The notes: generated by a model not told the origin, from the sequence alone. 64,000 bases of DNA from Pyrocephalus nanus (GCA_038380795.1 CM076259.1:73466200-73530199); one strand, 5' to 3'. Numbered from the stretch's first letter, positions 25,094 through 37,414 are shown. A program made the numbers and translations.

Positions 25094-27954
25094 ACCCTGG
25101 TGCCAGCAGTTGAACTTGCATGATGGCTTGCATTGTATGCATTCTCTGATTGGATTTTAGGTCTTATGGATGTAGGCCCTCCTGCCACAGACATTTGTCT
25201 TCTGAAGTACCTATGATATAGCCCTGCTTTTCCTGGAAATGGCTGAACAAATGACAAAGTATTTGCTTTGCTTTGTTGGCTTATGAGCTTTAACATCTTA
25301 AAATGGCTTTACCTCACCCCATGAGCTGTTTCATATTTACCTTTATTCTCCTCCCCATTCCAGAGAGGGCAATAAGCAAGCAGCAATTAGCTCTCCAAAA
25401 AGGAGGCAATGAAGTCCTTACTGTTTCTAGTTCTTAAATGTATGAGAAGAAAATTTTATGTGGAAGTCATTGTTTCACTACTATAAAACATAAGAAAAAT
25501 TCATCCACAGCATACCAGCAAGGACAGCTTTTGAGTGCTACAGTTACTTTTCCCCTCATGCATTTACCTTGTTTGAGATTGGAAATGCCATCAGTGTGTC
25601 TCTTAGACAAATTAAACATCTGCTAGTGGGAAAAGCATCTCTTCAATACTTGGAAATAATTTAAATAATCACTATGAACAGTACAGTGGTGTTTAAATGG
25701 TAATAAAAAGGTGATAAATTTGATTATTGCTGAGTGTTAAAACCACAGTCACAATCTTAATTATGAAAATGTGAAATTTTTATGGAGAAAAGTAGAAAAC
25801 TTTCAACTACTAAGTCATTGAAAAGTATGATAAAAGTTATAATAATGTTACTGTATTAATGTTTTAGACAGGCCACGACTGGAATACACGGGAAATCCAT
25901 TTTGGATTTCAAACCCATTGTCATAGAACTCTTGTGCTTATCAATTCATGTTGCAAGCACCTATTCATATTATCATAATATAGTAAAATAGCACTTCTGT
26001 TACTCCTAGTTGAAATGGCAAGTCTAGATTTTATTAAGTACATGTTATCAAAAAACATTAATTCAGAATGCTACACTTCATTAGCTGTAAAAGACTAGAA
26101 GAGGTTAGGGGGACTTTTTTCTGCTGATCTTTAAAAAAAGATTTTAATGGCTGAACCATTAAACTATGCTGTAATAATGCCTTAGGGCATACCAAAACGA
26201 CTGCTCCTTTTTTTCTTGTCATTGGAACTACACTTTGGAAGCAGACTTCTAGTATTCAAAGCAGGAGTTGTGGTACCATAAGGTCTTCATATAATCCTAG
26301 TACTTCTGAGAGATCCATCACCTCAAAACAATTAAACCTATAGCAAATTTTGAGAGTAGCCTAATTGCTTTCAGTGCTTGCTGAAACAGGCCTGACTGGG
26401 AGGCTGGAATTATACTCTCAGCATTTTAATAATTTCTTAAACTGCTGAGTGGAGAAGTCTATGTACTTATCCACAATATCAGGCTTTATTCATTATTATT
26501 TTTAAGCCGTTTGAAGATATAAAGTTTTAAGGATGGATGAGGAATATTCTTCTGACTTGAAACTTTTTTAACATTTATGATTTATTTCTTTATTTAAATA
26601 TATACAACACATTTGTCTTTTTTTTACTGTGCTTTTATATCTGAGTTGATCAGACAACCTAGTTATTTTTAAACTATGGATAATTCCTTTGAGTTAAAAA
26701 GAGTTTCTGTACCTTATTTATTCCACTTTTATATAAAATAAATACTGGAACAACAACTTCTAAATTAAATACTGGTATAACATTACCTTCACATAGTCTA
26801 TAATATGAAATTCACCACAACATCCGCCTTTCAAGCGTAAAATTCATTTAAAATAATGTCAATAATGTAACCTTTGATGTCAGATGTAATACTAGGAATG
26901 TGTACAAAATTGATATTTAACATTTTGTTTAGTGTTTTGAGGTATCCAGTATAATAAAAAATTACCTTAGAGAAGGAAGTAAATCCCTGGCTTATGATCA
27001 CATTGAACTCCAAACCAGGTTAATGTCTGTGCTAACAAATTAGAAAAAAATAATTACAGGAAAGTTTGATTAAATCTCATTTTACACTGTGTACAGTCCA
27101 CTGCTACATTTTAGAAAAATGCCTGTTTGCTTTTTCAGACTACCTTCTACTCATATTTGGAACATAATTTTTAAGTTAGATTTTTTTTCAAAATAATTTT
27201 TATACCAGAAATTTATTATAATTTTTCCTCTGAAACACACTTCAAGAGTTTTAAAATTTTTGTCTGCAACGAAGTTTATAATATTTAGTTTTATATTAGG
27301 AATGTGGACTTAAACACTGTATTTCTGGAAAACATTGAGGCAAAACTAATAGTAAAGTTTAACCAGAAGATGGAACATTTTATGTACCAGTGAGATTTCC
27401 TCTATTAAATGATTGAATAGATATCTTTAATTCTGTTAGGTGATCATTACTCTGTCAGAAATTCTTATTTAGTACATATTGGAATAAAACTGAAGGCAGG
27501 TAGTCCTGTGTTGACAACAGCTGCGCAGATAGTCAGCACTCAGCATCTGTGGTAGCCTTGAAAGATTGCTGGGACTTAAGTTTCATTTAGTAAATATACA
27601 TAGACGCCAACTATTGCAAACATTATTTTAAGGTATAGTTAAGCCTTCCATGGAAGAAACTGATGACTGGCATGGTTTTCTTTTCATTTTATGAATGTTT
27701 AACATTTTTTTTTAGTACAGGTACTGTTCCGCTTAATTTTGTAAATTTTTGTAATTTTAATTTTTGCCTGCTCAGCAAATAGAAGTTCTGCAGAATTTTA
27801 TTTCTTTCATTTGTTTTTCCTTTTTTTTTAACCTCTGAGTCCTGGGGAAGGGGGGGGGGGGAAGTGAATGGACGTTCACAGGGAACTTTTAAACCAGCCC
27901 CTTCTAAACCCAGCTCTGCTACAGACATATTTTCTGATGTTCCAATGTTTCCAA
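25094..27954. other. Unique AT-rich DNA
   Basis: No supported gene. The first ~230 bp may belong to the internal part of the candidate element that ends at 25093. A run of 12 G residues lies at 27850-27861. Confidence 0.4.
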
Positions 27955-28047
27955 AGTTATACACAAATTAAAAATAAAAAACATATTGCTACATATGAAG
28001 TTGTGACTAATGAGCTAGAAGGTTCAGTGCTATTATGCTTACCAACC
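27955..28047 (+). repeat. Direct repeat, copy 1 (partner at 28959)
   Basis: 93 bp beginning AGTTATACACAAATT and ending CTTACCAACC. It is about 90 percent identical, by eye, to 28959-29059 in the same orientation, start-to-start distance 1004 bp. I count about nine substitutions and one 7-8 bp gap. The flanks of the two copies do not match, so this is not the edge of a longer tandem duplication. The family is unknown to me. Confidence 0.85.
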
Positions 28048-28958
28048 AAATGAGATCTTTATTTCCATGTCTTTAATCATGATACAATCTCCTCCTCTCT
28101 TTCTACACTTGCTTGTCGTAAGCTACATACAGTTCTTTCTTTAGAATAAATGATAATTGAGGTGGAGATGGTGTTGAAAACAGCCTAACTCACTGTATAA
28201 TTAATATAATTATTTACTATATTATATGTAGTATATATATTATATCACATATATTGCATAATTAGTAATTAATTTCTATAGTGTTTTCAAGTCCATACCC
28301 TGAATTAAATCAGAATTTGTTGCCAGATTCACAGCTTAAAATTCTAGGGTGCATACATAAGGACTGGTAAAGATTGGAACTGTAGAAAGTTGGACATACT
28401 AGAATAACCAGAACAGTCAAATGAGTGACACAGTTGTTAAGGTAATACTAAGCATTAACTGTGCTTTTGTCTCAATATGCATATATATACATAATTGTCT
28501 GGAAGATAGGATTTTCCTCAATCGAAGACCATTTCTTATGTCACTCGGCACCTGGATCTGAAGTACTCTCAGCCTGAAGTACTCTCACCACTTGGTGGTG
28601 GCTCAATAGTCTTGGAGATGAAGGAACACAAATAATCCAGGCCAAATGGTAGGTATTATACTTCATTAAAGAGTACTCTCCCAAAAGCTTCTTATCAAAC
28701 TGTATATTCATGAAGTCTTTTTTGCTTTGGAATTATGTGTACGTTTCTAATGTATCTTTTCTTGCTAAGTACTTATTTAATAAATCACTTAATCAGTTCA
28801 GCCATTTCAGAAACACATTTATTTTAAATGACTCGTTATTTCTTATACTTTTGTTGCCTCTATAGCATTTTCCTCTTGACAAAAAATGAAAAATTCTTTA
28901 CCTTGTAACCATTTTTTTTTGGGCCTTTTGGGGAAAATTTTACTAAGAGGCAGTGTAG
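28048..28958. other. DNA between the two direct repeats
   Basis: 911 bp without a gene. It contains a very AT-rich patch (28200-28270) and a 16-bp tandem duplication (28558-28573 and 28574-28589, CTGAAGTACTCTCAGC, one mismatch). No LTR ends or terminal inverted repeats are visible at its borders. Confidence 0.5.
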
Positions 28959-29059
28959 AGTTATATACAAATTAAAAATAAAAAGCATATTACTTATTTG
29001 ATACATATGAAGTTGGGAATAATGATCTAGAAGGTTCAGCACTATTATGCTCACCAACC
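28959..29059 (+). repeat. Direct repeat, copy 2 (partner at 27955)
   Basis: 101 bp beginning AGTTATATACAAATT and ending GCTCACCAACC. It carries an extra CTTATTTG-like segment in the middle compared with copy 1. Confidence 0.85.
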
Positions 29060-31849
29060 CAGCCACTGGTTAGGCAGCTATCTTGTAGGAAAAGATGGTC
29101 CCTGAAGCAGTTTGATTCCAGAAGTTGCTGAGTAACTACCCTCTGAATTTTCTGTTTTTCCTATTCAATATAATTTATTTTTTGTCATTATCTTTTGTCA
29201 TTATTTAAGTCCTTGACTTTCTACTTCCAATAATCTTACCTTTCTCTGCAATTTTGTTTTTACTGTCTTGCAAGTATGTAGTCTACATGCTTTGTCACAG
29301 ATCTTTTTCACAACTCAGCAATTTTTCCAAGGAATTTGATTCAAGACTATGCAGCAATATTGTTAGGCATTGGAATACAGTCAACTGAAGCACAGAGAGG
29401 AAGTATATAACTGCTCTGAGTGCTGACAAATTAATTTGGGAAGATGAGTTTTGGGGGATGGATAAGTAGTTTCCTGCAACAAAGATTCAATAGTGCACCT
29501 TTTGTTTTACCTTCTATACTTCTAATATGCTTTGAAGGAACAAAACAGTTTGTTGAAACTGCAGGATAGATAAAGCTCTCAGGACTTTTCAGGTTCATTG
29601 ACAGAGACTTCAGAAGTAGAGAAAAGGAGATATAGAGAGGGAAGAAAGAAGGGAAAAATGTCTTGAAACTCAAAACATTTCACTAGGATTTGTAAGAACA
29701 AACTTTACACCTATACATTTATTTAAGTAATGCTTTCAAATGGACTTAAAAGATAAATTTGATAATATTCACGTTATTATTTTAAATGCAAAATTAGTTC
29801 CTGAGTTAAATTATAATCTCCGGTATTTATATTAAGATACATAATCACAATATGCATTGAAAAACAAATATTCTGGATTTGAACTACATGCTGTATTTGA
29901 GCTGAATGAGAAAATGATTCAATTAGACACCCCCTGCTTCAACCCCGAGGAGACTTGTCTACCAGAGGAGAGAAAGTACCGCTATTCTGCATCACTGAGC
30001 TGGCTAATTCAACTTTCTGTGCAGGACTCAGATATCAAAGCTGCTCCACCTTTCTTGGAAGTCTCTCCCAACTCTGAAGAAAATTTTATCTGTCTCTTTT
30101 AGAAAGTTGGCTAAAATCTGGAACATATAAAAGTACCCCTTATGATTAGTCCAGAAGTTTTTCCTTTTTGTACAATGAAAAATTGTACATGACCTGGACT
30201 ATTCAAACTAATCCTATTACTGTAGCAATTAATCAACACACTCTTCTATAAAATTATATACCAATTCTTTGAAACTGCCAAAGTTAAAAAACAAGTGATA
30301 CTTGTAACATCTTCCTATGAAAGTTTTTGAATCTTGTATTCTGACAAAGCCACAGACTTCATTTTGCAATTATTTCCTGAGTGTTTTATAAGAAATATTT
30401 TCCTCTGAGGTGAATTCTTAGTGTCCTTGAAGATTTAATTTATATTAATAAAGACTAATTTACTTCTAAGCAACACTCTTTATCATGTCAAAGACCCTTT
30501 TCATGCTATGAAGTATAAATAAATGTTGCTTTAGCAAACAGTTGTATGTAGCCTTTCCCTCCTTCTCAGAGGCAAAATACTAGAATTGCAAGGAAGTTAT
30601 CTTTTAAATGAAGCTCAGTAGAAGAATTATGTTAACTTATTCAGTTTTTCTGACAATATTTAAAACATCAATTTAGAAGAAAAGAAGGGCTGATAGATAA
30701 CTCTTCATCAGAGATATTTGCCTCCTTTGTTGAAGAGATGTGAATAATCAGACTTTGCTTTTCGTAGCTATGATAATCTGATAAGATCTTGTAGCAAAGC
30801 AATGTTATGAGCAATGCCTTTCCCCTTTTCTATCTGTTATGAAAATGTCACTGTGTTTATCCTAAGGGAAGATGTAGAGAAAATGTTCCTCCAACTCCTA
30901 ACAAATTTATTCTTTCTTGCTATGCCTGAAAAAGAATGCTTTTGACTGCTGTGTTCTGTCTATGAATGGACCCACCAGAAGTACATCATCTGTACATGGC
31001 CAATTCATTCATCCTCTTCCAGTTCACTTCACTGGATCCCAATGACAAACATGGGCATGCCAGAGGCAGTAAGCTCTCTGCAGAACAGCCTCACTGTTTA
31101 TGGAATTTCTGGAGAGAAACAGCATTCTGTGGGCATGAGAAAAAAATATTGTTAGGTTTTTCATATGATTTTATTTTGGGGTTGAAAGATAATGGGCCAC
31201 TTCAATAGAAAAAATTATATTCTCTAGTCAGATATTGTACTCAAGTGATGAAATAACTAGATAGTATTTAACTCATGACCTGCTTTTCTTGATTTAGTTT
31301 AGAAATCTTGATGATGCACACAATAAAAAAAACCTGGAATCAGACATATGGTTTATCACATTCCCCACTTTTCACTGCTGTCAAAAGTGAGGTAGTGAGG
31401 GGAAGAAGGTTGTATAAAAAAAGATGTGTTTTGACAACATCAACAGTACAAGTGTGAGAGGTTGCTGAATCCAGTAGCCTGATGAGCATGAAACTGCTCT
31501 TTGTCCCCAGGTCCAGCCAGTGGCAAGGGTGAGCACAAATCTTGATAAGCACATATGCATGAATACACATACAATATAAATACACATGACTAACCACATC
31601 GATCAGAAGAGAAAAAAGCAAAAACCATCACTCATACAAGCACGGATGGGCTCATAGCTGTCTCTTCTCTACTGAAGAAGGCTGCAGTCTGCTGGCAGAA
31701 TACCTATATATACACAGATATTTATATACATTATAAATTGTAAACACTCAATCAACCCAGTAGTTGCTTCCAGATCCCCAGATCTCTCAAGTTGCTGACA
31801 CTGATTTGTACAAGGTCCCAAGATTCATAGCCCCACTCCATTATCAGCT
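29060..31849. other. Unique AT-rich DNA
   Basis: No gene recognised. The last ~500 bp (31340-31845) are richer in GC and could be an unrecognised repeat; the 93-codon open frame there on the minus strand shows no domain I know. Confidence 0.4.
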
Positions 31850-32568
31850 TCACAGAATCATGGAATATGCTGAGTTGGAAGGGACCCACAAAGATTATTG
31901 AGCCTAATCCTTAGCCCTGCACAGGACCATTCCCAAAAGTCACACCATATGTCAATCCAAATGCTTCTTGAACTCTCTCAGGCTTAGTGCTGTAACAATT
32001 TGCATGGGGAGACTCTTCCAGTGCCCAACCACTCCCTGGGTGAACAATCTTTTTCTAGTATCCAAACTAAACCTCTCCTGACACATTTTCAGGCCATTCC
32101 CTCTGGTTCTGTCACTGGTCACCATAGAGAGGAGATCAGTGCCTGCCCTCCTGTCCCCATCATGAGGAAGTTGTAGACTGCAGTGAGGTCTCCCCTCAGT
32201 CTCATCTTCTCCAGTATGAACAGACCAAGTGACCTCAGGCACTCCTCATACAGCTTCTTCTCAAGCCCCTTCACCATCTTCATTCCCTCCCCTGGACGCT
32301 TTCTAAGAGCTTAATGTCTTTCTTATATTGCAGTGCCCAAAACTGCACACAGTATTCAAGGTGAGGCCGCCCCAGTGCAGAGCAGAGTGGAATAACACTC
32401 CCCCTTGACTGCCTGGTGATGCTTTGTCTGATGCCCTCCGGGACACGGTTGGCCCTCCTGTCTGCCAGGACATTGCTGGTCCATATTCAAATTGCCATCA
32501 ACCAGAACCTCCAAGTCCCTTTCTGCAGCACTGCTTTCCAGCATCTCATACTCCACATCTACATATCT
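31850..32568 (-). mobile_element. CR1 LINE, about 720 bp, 3' end intact
   Basis: Minus-strand CR1. On the plus strand it opens CACAGAATCATGGAATATGC, then GAGTTGGAAGGGACCCAC, typical of one CR1 subfamily. It carries the reverse complement of the C-terminal reverse transcriptase: on the minus strand the pieces SDRTRGNGLKM, DTRKRLFTQGV and HWKSLPMQIV are readable near 31990-32140, and LEVLVDGNLNMDQQCPGRQ near 32480-32510. Frameshifts and stops break the frame. The same subfamily gives the small nested insertion at 41331. Confidence 0.93.
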
Positions 32569-32574
32569 TTTAAA

Positions 32575-32880
32575 TGTGGAGATTAAGGCAGACTAAAGGC
32601 CTGGGGGAAGAACCAAACCCTAACAACAGGCTTTAGGCTAAGCAGAGCATAGAGCAACTCATTACAGGAATGGAGCTGGTGCCCCAAAGCCTGCACTGTC
32701 TCCAGGTAACAGCAGCAGCCAATCAAATGCTGCTGTCACAAGTTTGTTTTGTAAGGAATGTTTCTGTATTTGTGTAAGGTTATAAAAACTAGTGTCCTGT
32801 CCAGAAAATTATTCCAGCTCCCCTCTCTTACTGAGTCCATGCTCAGTCCCTCACCCTCCCCTGCTGGGATCGTGACTTCA
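32575..32880 (+). mobile_element. Compact solo LTR (candidate) between two CR1 copies
   Basis: About 306 bp starting TGTGGAGATTAAGGCAG and ending near ATCGTGACTTCA (or four bases later at TGCA). It has features of an LTR promoter in the right order: a CCAAT box in CAGCCAATCAAA (about 32716), a TATA-like GGTTATAAAAAC (about 32779), and about 40 bp downstream a C/T-rich segment with CTGAGTCCATGCTCAGTCCC. It separates the 5' cut end of the CR1 at 31850-32568 from the truncated 3' side of the CR1 at 32886. No clear target-site duplication is seen and no retroviral genes are present. Confidence 0.6.
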
Positions 32881-32885
32881 TGCAC

Positions 32886-33785
32886 CTCACTTAATTACCT
32901 TCAGGGATGAGGACTGAACCACTTCCCTGGGAAGCCTGTTGGTATGAAGAAATTTTTCTAAATATCCAATCTAAATCTACCCTGGTGCAACTTTAGATCA
33001 TTTCATCTTCCCTTATCACTTGTTACTTGGGAAAAAAAGACTAGCATTCACGTTTTCGCAACCTCCTTTCACGTAGTTGTAGAAAATGATAAGATCTCTC
33101 TGCCCTAAGCCTCCTTGTCTCCAGATTATATACTGACAGTTTCATCAACTATTCTTCATAAGACTTGTGTTCTGGACTCCTCTCCAGATTCCTTGCTTTT
33201 CTCTGGACACGCTCCCTCACCTCAATGTCTTTCTTGTAGCAAGGGGCCCAGAACTGAACACAGGATTTGAGGTGCAGCTTCACCAGTGCTGAGTACAGGG
33301 GAACAATCACTGCCCTGGTCCTGCTGGTCACGCTGTTTGAGATCCAAGCCAGGATGCCCTTGGCCTTCTTAGTCACCTGGGCATATTTCTGGCTCATGTT
33401 TAGTGGCTGTCAAAAAGCATCCCCAGGTCCTATATTGATGGGCATCCTTCCAGCTGGTCTTCCCAAGCCTATAGTGTTGTGTGGGATTATTGTGACTGGT
33501 TGCCAGCTGGATGAGACTCCATTAAACATCACTCTCTGGGACAGCCATCCAGGAAGTTTTTGTCCTAGTGAAGAGTAAACACATCTAAGCCACGAGAAGC
33601 CAGTTTCTCCAGGAGAATGCTGTGGGAATCAGTGTCAAAGGTTTTACTAAAGTTCAGGTAAACCAGACCCATAGACTTTCATTCATCCACTGAGGGGGCC
33701 ATTCCTCATAGAATGAGATCAGGTTAGTCAAACAGGACCTGCCTTTCATAAACCCATTGCCCTTGGACTTGTTGCTACTTCATCG
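32886..33785 (-). mobile_element. CR1 LINE, about 900 bp, lacking its 3' tail
   Basis: Minus-strand CR1 of an older type than its left neighbour. The minus strand encodes [20 protein letters not shown], then [20 protein letters not shown] and [18 protein letters not shown] (33149-33397), the CR1 reverse transcriptase block equivalent to residues 110-200 of the remnant at 17.6 kb. Further into the reverse transcriptase (33420-33770) the plus strand shows CAAACAGGACCTGCCTTTCA, the reverse complement of the segment that encodes a conserved KGRSCLTNLI-like stretch. The usual 3' tail is missing; the sequence starts at a point inside the last codons, next to the LTR that ends at about 32880. Confidence 0.9.
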
Positions 33786-33937
33786 CTTTTGCCTACCTGA
33801 AAAACTAATATTCTGAGAGCTGTACCAGCGCAGGAAGCTTTCTCTTCACATGTTTAACTTCTGTAAGATGTGTGTCTGGACTGCATACTGGGCCTTTGGT
33901 TCCCCTTAGGAGACAGTCTCCTATGACAATGGACTAT
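33786..33937. other. Junction DNA between CR1 and the unnamed repeat
   Basis: Could still belong to either neighbour. No clear LTR start was found; TGTAAGATGTG at 33862 is one possibility. Confidence 0.3.
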
Positions 33938-34853
33938 CTTTTTTGCTTTATGAAAGCAGTTTTGACACAGGGCCTGGACTGCCTTAACCTTGGAGACGCC
34001 TCTAACTGTGATGAACCATAGTCCTTGTCATTGGTTCCACTTGCCAGGGCACCTGGGAAGGTGGGGCAGTACAGGAGAGATGCACCTGATGTGCCAGGCA
34101 GGAACTTGTTCCCCTTGCTCCCTATGCCTTTAGGTCTCCACATTCAGCCATGCAGGTAGAGGACAGGGAATCCTCCATGTGTCCTGTCTGCCTGTTAGAC
34201 CTGCCCTAAGAAAGGTAGAGTGGAATTCCCATAGTATCCCACTGCAGTTTCAGTCTCTCCCTTATACTCCCTGGGGCTTCTCAAACTCCTTCTTTCAAAG
34301 CTCTTGTCACTAAGCAGAGGAGTTCCTGTACTTGGGCACACCTCCCAGGCTGCTGCCATCAGGTACTGGTGTAAGAGCAGAGCACACCCTGCATCTGATA
34401 CCGGGGTGGCAATATGTTCCATTGGAACTCTCTCTGGGCAGCTGTGCTTGCCGTGGCCTTCTGGCAGCTGTATGCCACTGCTCCCCGGTCGAGCTGGCAA
34501 AGCTACAGTCCGCTTCCTGCACATCCTTCTTGTGCTAGCTTCTTCCATGTAAACTGCCACTCCATGGCCCTGCTGATGTTCCACGCTCCAGTTGCCCATT
34601 CTGTTCTCAGTGCTCCCGAGAGTACCACTAGGGATACCCAGAGGCTTCTTTTATTGAGGGCAGGGGCGTGTTTGCCACCATTGCTCCTGTCCCTGACAAG
34701 TTTCATCAGCCACTGTCTTGCAAGCTGCAGGCTCCAGGCAGCTCTCTCTGTTCCTCTAAGATTTCATCAGGTTGGGAACCTCCTCCCCATGCACATGTTA
34801 GACCGATCCTGTGTGCATTATGCTGGCACCAGAGCCGCTTGTTGAGTTACACA
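33938..34853 (+). mobile_element. Unnamed GC-rich repeat, copy 2 (probable LTR)
   Basis: About 920 bp, clearly richer in GC and CpG than anything around it. Its first ~300 bp align with copy 1 at 16358-16682. The rest (34240-34853) has no second copy in the window. It ends near GTTGAGTTACACA, an LTR-like end. Several overlapping open frames on both strands (up to 143 codons on plus, 134 on minus) have no recognisable domain; many frames staying open on both strands at once is what high GC gives and does not argue for a gene. It lies right against the CR1 to its left. Confidence 0.55.
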
Positions 34854-36759
34854 TCAACTCATATTAGTTTCACCAAAGAACAAATTTTCATCATAGATTA
34901 TTAGAATCATATCAAAAGTAATTAAATGCAATTGCATAGATTGCTGCACTGCTGGAATGAAGCTTCTGTTATTTCCCCCCCCCAAACTAACATCTTTTAA
35001 CAGAGTTCTGGCACTGGCAGGTAGAATCTCATTCATACATCAAAATATTTCCCTTCAGTTTTATTAAAAAAGCCTCTTCACTTACTGCTATGTTGAACTA
35101 AAAATTCTCAAGAAGGTAAATAATAGCACCATTTCTTTTGAATTTCTAAAAGGAAAAGATTAACTCAGATTCTTAGTGAAGTATTATTCGCATCAAACAA
35201 ATATAAATTAACAGGGTGGATTATTTGCACCTAATAGATGTCCACAGCACAGAATCTTTATCTGAACCAGCCATGTAAAACTCTCATATAATCAATGGAC
35301 AAAACAGGCACTTAGAGGGTCTGATTCAGCTGACCTATTTTAGTTACTTATATTTGAACAAATATCTATTTCTTGCCAGTGACTAAGAAAGGAGCTTAAA
35401 ACAAGTAGCTCCAATGTCAAGCAAACATACTTCTAACGAACTGCAGAATCTAATGGACTAGGGCCAAATTAGGACTCGACTTATTCCCAGTGAAGTATAA
35501 AATTGGATTTTAAGATTCCTTTAGAACCACAGAACATTAGTGTTACAAAGCATTTTAATTTTTCCCCAGATATCATTATCACACTTCTTCCTAACAACTT
35601 TGAGCTGCATCTAAGGCATGCCATCATTTAATCTGGCTTTACATATGATTGATGCAAATTTCATAGGTAAACTGAGAGTTTAAGCATTTCAATTTTATAA
35701 GAAAATTTTATGTGGAATTAGGCTCTAGAGTCATACAACTGAATTTAGAGGTCTACAGTTCAGAAATTCAGATCCAGGCTATATACATGTAAATTTACAT
35801 GCACGTGTGAGCACAAGATTCAGATCAGTTGCCTAATGGATTCAGATGCACTTATTGCCATTTGAGACACCTGAGCATATCTGAGGCATTCAGCTAGATC
35901 TAGCAGTTGTGTTACCAGGCATAAATGACACTTCCTTGTGGGGTAGACCTAAAGCCAGCTGTGACATCTCACTTAGATACATGCCTGTGCTCAGGCAACT
36001 AAAGAGACCTCGTAGAAGATGCACTCATCACTGTCTAAAGAGCTATTTTGCTGAGCCAGACGTTGTCAAACTGAATAGAGAAGTGAATAGATGTGTTTTG
36101 GCATCTTTTGATTTTGTTGAGATTTCTTTTTCTGAAAGAATGAGGACTGGAAAATTTATTTGTGCTTTGTAAGGACTTTAATAAAATTACCTAAGTAATT
36201 ATTTCTGGCAGAATAATTGACTAAATCCAACAAAAAATAATTTTAATACCCAAGAAATGTTGTGTACTTGAGGAACTACCTTGTAAACTGGGACAACCAG
36301 TCAGTACAAAATAGTTCTGCAGAGAGAAGACTATTTGGAAAAAAAGAAAAGCAAGTTATCCAACAGAAACTGTCCTGGTAAACACAGCACACAATGCTGA
36401 ATTTCTGTTTTTCTTCTAAGGGACATCTGTACTTTAATTTGATGCAAAAATATTGCAAAATGCTTCTTTAACTTATTGCATAGTGATCCTTAAGCTTTTT
36501 ATCTTATACACAATTGAAGAAAATTTATGCTACATTTATTTGCAAGTATGTTTGCTTGAAAAATGAATGTTCATTAGTCTGGGTTATTTAGTAAGTGTCA
36601 TCAAGAGGAAAAATGTAACATTTTGCAATTGCGTAACACTTTGCAATTACATAGGTCTTTTCTGGACACATATAAGTGTTTGGTTGTACTATAAATATGG
36701 TTGACAGGAAAAGGCAAGCAGTTACTTCTATTCTGTGGATATTTAAATTGAAGGTCATT
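34854..36759. other. Unique AT-rich DNA
   Basis: No gene or repeat family recognised. Contains a run of 9 C (34975-34983) and a perfect 16-bp palindrome CATGTAAATTTACATG at 35786-35801 followed at once by CACGTG. Confidence 0.45.
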
Positions 36760-37414
36760 AGAATCAGAGAATGGTTTGAGGTGGAAGGGACCTTAAAGAT
36801 CCTCTAGTTCCAAGCTCTTTGCCATGGCGAGGGACACTTTCCACTAGACTATGTTGCTCAAAGTCCCATCCAACCTGGCCTTGAACACTACCAGGGATGG
36901 GGTATCCACAGCATCTTTGGGCAACCTGTTCCACTGTCTCATCACCCCCACAATAAAAGATTTCTTCCTCATATGTAATTTAAACCTACTCTCTTTCAGT
37001 CTGAAGCCATTGCCCTTTGTCCTATCACTACAAGCCCCTGTAAAAATTCTCTCTCCATCCTTCCTGTTGGCCACCTTTAGGTGACTAGAAGGTGTCCTGG
37101 AAGCTGCTAGAAGTTGTCCTGGCCCCCTCTTTTTCCAGGCTAAATAACCCCAACTCTCTCAGCCTGTCTTCAAAGGAGAGGTGTTCCATTCCTCTGATCA
37201 TCTTCATGGCCCTCCTCAGGACTCACTCCAACTGATCCATGTCTTTGTTATTTTTTAGATCCCAGAGCTGGATGCAGGGCTCCAGTTGGAGTCTCAAATA
37301 GCAGAGTAGAGGAGCAGAATCACCCTCCTCAATCTACTAGCCACGCTTCTTTTGATGCAGCCCAGAACACAGTTGGCTTTCTGGTCTGCAGGTGCACATC
37401 CCTGGGTCATATTC
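36760..37414 (-). mobile_element. Outer CR1 LINE, 3' part (split by a nested CR1)
   Basis: Minus-strand CR1 starting AGAATCAGAGAATGGTTTGA, then GGTGGAAGGGACCTTAAAG. The minus strand encodes DRTKGNGFRLKESRFKLHMR, then KKSFIVGVMRQWNRLPKDAV, the last part of CR1 reverse transcriptase, in a frame of 76 codons (36844-37074). The element continues at 37812, so it was split by a later insertion. Confidence 0.93.

Noticed and set aside
31340..31621. 93-codon minus-strand open frame with Cys-rich hydrophobic segments, suggesting a small secreted protein
   Set aside because: No signal-peptide layout followed by a mature domain, no relatives I recognise, and it is next to a transposable-element cluster where repeat-derived frames are common.
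34195..34845. Overlapping open frames of 134 (minus) and 143 (plus) codons in GC-rich DNA, looking like a small gene or CpG-island exon
   Set aside because: Several frames on both strands stay open at once, none has a recognisable domain, and the block's 5' neighbour is repeated at 16.36 kb. A GC-rich LTR explains it better.
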